DNA of 62,992 bases from an uncultured bacterium (GTDB taxonomy: Bacteria > Bacillota_I > Bacilli_A > RFN20 > CAG-826): the NCBI GenBank assembly GCA_949297445.1, contig CASFSS010000004.1, forward strand, positions 1-62,992, read 5' to 3'. Position 1 is the first letter of the stretch; each line of letters starts with the position of its first letter. Below, one piece after another: positions 61,156-62,992 of the stretch. Both the position numbers and the translations under genes were made by a program. A model generated the notes under the pieces. The model saw nothing but the letters and a program-made list of their open reading frames with translations, did no database searches and was not told the DNA's origin.

Positions 61156-61187
61156 ATAGTACCCCCCCCCCCCCAGCTTCTTGTCAA
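61156..61187 (-). promoter_or_regulatory. Promoter with poly-G spacer for the SPFH-TIR operon
   Basis: On the minus strand TTGACA (61187-61182, consensus -35) is followed by AGAAGCT, 13 G and then TACTAT (61161-61156, -10). The spacer is 20 bp. The usual optimum is 17 bp, which would need 10 G. Slippage of the G run would therefore set promoter strength, as in known phase-variable promoters with spacer homopolymers. The predicted start of transcription is near 61149 and gives a leader of about 100 bases ending in AAAGGAGG. Confidence 0.75.
61162..61174. repeat. Homopolymer of 13 C
   Basis: An uninterrupted run of 13 C in very AT-rich surroundings. I saw no other G/C run near this length while reading the window. 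It sits inside a promoter spacer, where length changes have a direct effect. Confidence 0.95.
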
Positions 61188-61673
61188 CAATTAATTTTGT
61201 CGTCATTTGAAACAAAAATATATCAGTGATTTAATAGCAAAAATTCAACAGGAAAAGAGAATACTATTAACACTTTGCAAGATGCTTCCAAAACATTTAT
61301 GTTTTTCCTATGACAAAATTAAGATTTACAAAAAAATGATTTACAATTTTGATAAAAATACCTTCGTTTTTTGTTTTCATTAAAAAATGAGTACAGCGAA
61401 TGATTAAAATAAATTTAACCAAATATATTTTTAAGACGTTTGCCAAAATTCGTGCTAGCCACGACAAATGTAGCTTTTTTATTAAACCAATTTTCCAGCA
61501 GTTTTTTGTTGCATCGAAATATTTATATGATTTTTTCTATTATGTTAGCAAAGTTGATTAAAATGAAAAGCAATATTTATTAAAACAAGGGCAAACGACT
61601 CAGTATTATAAAATTTGGTTTAATAAAGTTTATAAGTATATATCTATGTTCACTTTTGGAATAAAACAAGCTT

Positions 61674-62450
61674 TTAAATAATTTTATTTAATTCAGCAAT
61701 CATCTCATTTAATGTTTCTTTTAGAATGTCGGAATCATTAAACATTGAATTAAACAATTTATTAATATTTTCTTCAAAATTAGATGGCAATATGTTACAT
61801 TGATTGACCGCTAATGAGACAAGGCGCTTTTCACCTGGATGCGTTAACTCATTCAAAGCAAATATTATGTCAAAATAAGAAGCCATAAATTCGCTAACGC
61901 GATGATTAACACTATTCAAATCACCTCTAGCGCTGGCTTTTAAAATTTGCCTATCAAAAGCTGGCAAACTATCGTGAAGCAATTTCATGTTTCGATTAAT
62001 GATATTGTTTTTTAATGTTTGTGGATAAGGGCAATTGTATTTCTCTTTTAATCGTTTTAGTTTGCCGTGCCGGTCAAAAAGAATTTTGCAATTTTTTAAA
62101 TTGTGCCACATACATGTCGTATAAGAATTATGAGCATTACAATCATCTACTACTGAGGAAATCTCTTTCGTGAAGTCATCTAGATTTCGATATAAAATAT
62201 CAATATCAACTCCGTTATTTAAGACGCAATTATCTTCATATTCCCAAAAGTGATTTCCCAATTCAATCTTCGAACAATATTTGCTTAATATTTTTAATCT
62301 AGTCGCTTCGGCAATCGGACTATTAATGTATAAATATACATCATAATCTGATTTTTGATCATAAACCTCTCCGGCTCTAGATCCACCTAAGGCAATACTT
62401 TCTACTTCTATTAATGAACTTAATTCATCTATTAATTTTTCAAACAACAT
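61674..62450 (-). CDS. Nucleotidyltransferase-fold protein
   Basis: A 258-residue protein with an N-terminal nucleotidyltransferase (pol-beta-like) motif: ALGGSRAGEVYDQKSDYDVY, with the GGS loop at residues 22-24 and the metal-binding Asp35 and Asp37. The C-terminal half is helical, with ENINKLFNSMFNDSDILKET at the end, resembling DUF4037-type or aminoglycoside-nucleotidyltransferase-like proteins. The target is unknown; it may be antibiotic-related or a toxin-type modifier, but no antitoxin partner is visible. The start was set at 62450, six bases after AGAGG; the frame can extend to 62477 but that would overlap the Shine-Dalgarno. It is a separate transcript from the SPFH operon. Confidence 0.75.
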   Translation of the reverse strand: MLFEKLIDELSSLIEVESIALGGSRAGEVYDQKSDYDVYLYINSPIAEATRLKILSKYCSKIELGNHFWEYEDNCVLNNGVDIDILYRNLDDFTKEISSVVDDCNAHNSYTTCMWHNLKNCKILFDRHGKLKRLKEKYNCPYPQTLKNNIINRNMKLLHDSLPAFDRQILKASARGDLNSVNHRVSEFMASYFDIIFALNELTHPGEKRLVSLAVNQCNILPSNFEENINKLFNSMFNDSDILKETLNEMIAELNKII

Positions 62451-62477
62451 ATCTAACCTCTTCTTATATTTTAACAA

Positions 62478-62907
62478 AATGGTTGCAATGAAATTAATCT
62501 GTTTTTATTTCAAAAAACATCACTCATATAACCGTTTTCGTTATTTTTTGCCTTTCCATGACGTTTTTAAACCGGCAAAACCAAGCGTACAAACTTTTTG
62601 CATTAATTTTTATGATGCTTTATTCAATTTATATGTTATTAACAATGTTATAGATACATAGTAATTTCAAGCAATTTCGTAAAAGTTGAAGAAGAAATAA
62701 CAATCAAAAAAGCATGCATAAATGCCAATCAATAGGCAGGAATCCTATCTCGTTTTTCCTTCTATAACATCAAGAATATAGTCACTGTTTATCCAAAAAC
62801 ACTGTTTTGTATATTCTGTTGCTCCGGTCAATACATCTGGAACCGGTAAAGGTGAACTTTCCCCATTTCTTTTGACCATGGGTTTTTAACTCTTACTTTA
62901 TTTAATA
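62478..62907. other. Right-end intergenic region
   Basis: About 430 bases without a supported gene. A short inverted repeat ATAGG/CCTAT (about 62738-62754) followed by CTCGTTTTT may be a weak plus-strand terminator. The stretch next to 62907 may be the non-coding end of the insertion sequence whose transposase tail lies beyond it. Confidence 0.5.
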
Positions 62908-62992
62908 CTACAACATTTGATTTTCCAATAATTTATTTTTGTACATAACTGGACTCATATGGAATTTGTTAACAATTCTTTCTTCATTATAA
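62908..62992 (-). pseudogene. C-terminal end of an IS3-type transposase (runs off the window)
   Basis: The minus strand entering at the right edge reads YNEERIVNKFHMSPVMYKNK, then LLENQML and a TAG stop. This is the usual ending of IS3/IS150-family DDE transposases (a Y-N-x-x-R-I ... SPxxYR pattern). Only 27 codons are in the window, so whether the full gene is intact cannot be told. Expect the rest of the element to the right. Confidence 0.6.

Larger units (their letters stand above)
61046..61673. other. Intergenic region upstream of the ESCRT-like operon
   Basis: About 630 AT-rich bases. The left part holds the operon leader (about 100 bases) and the phase-variable promoter at 61156-61187. 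The right part (61205-61673) shows no open frame or clear repeat and presumably contains the 3' end of the nucleotidyltransferase transcript. Confidence 0.6.

Noticed and set aside
61674-62477. A toxin-antitoxin pair of the MNT/HEPN type for the nucleotidyltransferase
   Set aside because: No HEPN-type partner gene flanks it, and the protein is longer than the usual MNT antitoxin.
1-62992. A CRISPR array or cas genes
   Set aside because: No run of regularly spaced direct repeats and no Cas protein motifs were seen on either strand.
1-62992. Mycoplasma-type code with TGA as tryptophan
   Set aside because: Tryptophan is encoded by TGG throughout and several well-supported genes end in TGA, for example at 4759 and 49899.

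Overview
The window is low-GC chromosomal DNA from a member of the Bacillota (Firmicutes), most likely an uncultured host-associated lineage of the Bacilli/Mollicutes-related radiation. Supporting signs are strong AT bias, Firmicutes-type operons (cdaA-glmM-glmS, potABCD, M3 and M18 peptidases), Gram-positive lipoproteins and a bile-salt-hydrolase-like enzyme that suggests a gut habitat. TGA is used as a stop (for example at 4757-4759 and 49897-49899), so the code is standard rather than the Mycoplasma code. The lineage is an inference; no rRNA gene is present to confirm it.

Layout. 1-5.8 kb is an accessory, decaying stretch: a truncated and frameshifted C5 cytosine methyltransferase, an AAA_14/DUF4143 ATPase behind an array of ATTCGAAT palindromes, an XRE-membrane regulator broken at two poly-A tracts, two copies of an unnamed structured repeat, and a second XRE regulator. 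5.8-14.3 kb carries housekeeping operons on the minus strand: NUDIX-RDD-deoD-NERD-membrane protein, then pgpA-cdaA-glmM-glmS (c-di-AMP synthesis with amino-sugar precursor synthesis, without cdaR). 14.5-20.4 kb has an M3 oligopeptidase, a tandem pair of proteins that look like ABC ATPases without a Walker A motif, a guanine-deaminase-like enzyme, tRNA-Gly and three DUF2188 proteins. 20.5-26.7 kb has tRNA-Val and tRNA-Thr, a P2-type cation ATPase behind a yybP-ykoY (Mn2+) riboswitch, a GH13 enzyme, exonuclease III and a flavin-reductase-like protein. 26.8-34.1 kb holds secreted proteins and lipoproteins, an M6 metalloprotease and eight tRNA genes (one alone, seven in a cluster). 34.2-39 kb is potABCD. 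39-52.4 kb carries a thioredoxin-like lipoprotein, an amidohydrolase/AMP-ligase/acyltransferase operon, a hydrolase/SAM-fold pair, an M18 aminopeptidase, a membrane-anchored endonuclease and the BSH-family enzyme.

The most notable region is a seven-gene minus-strand operon at 61045-52515. In order it encodes an SPFH/Band-7 protein with two zinc ribbons, a small helical protein, two charged coiled-coil proteins resembling ESCRT-III/PspA subunits, an AAA ATPase with an MIT-like N-terminus (Vps4/spastin-like), a BrxL-like AAA ATPase without a Lon protease domain, and a zinc-ribbon/TIR/multi-helix/membrane protein of about 1,000 residues. This reads as a bacterial ESCRT-like membrane-remodelling machine joined to a TIR effector or sensor. 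Its only visible promoter has a run of 13 C (G on the coding strand) exactly between a perfect -35 TTGACA and a -10 TACTAT. The 20-bp spacer would become the optimal 17 bp on losing three bases, so the operon looks phase-variable.

The right edge holds a nucleotidyltransferase and the C-terminal end of an IS3-type transposase. Several genes at operon heads lack a Shine-Dalgarno and begin a few bases after a -10 box, suggesting leaderless transcripts.
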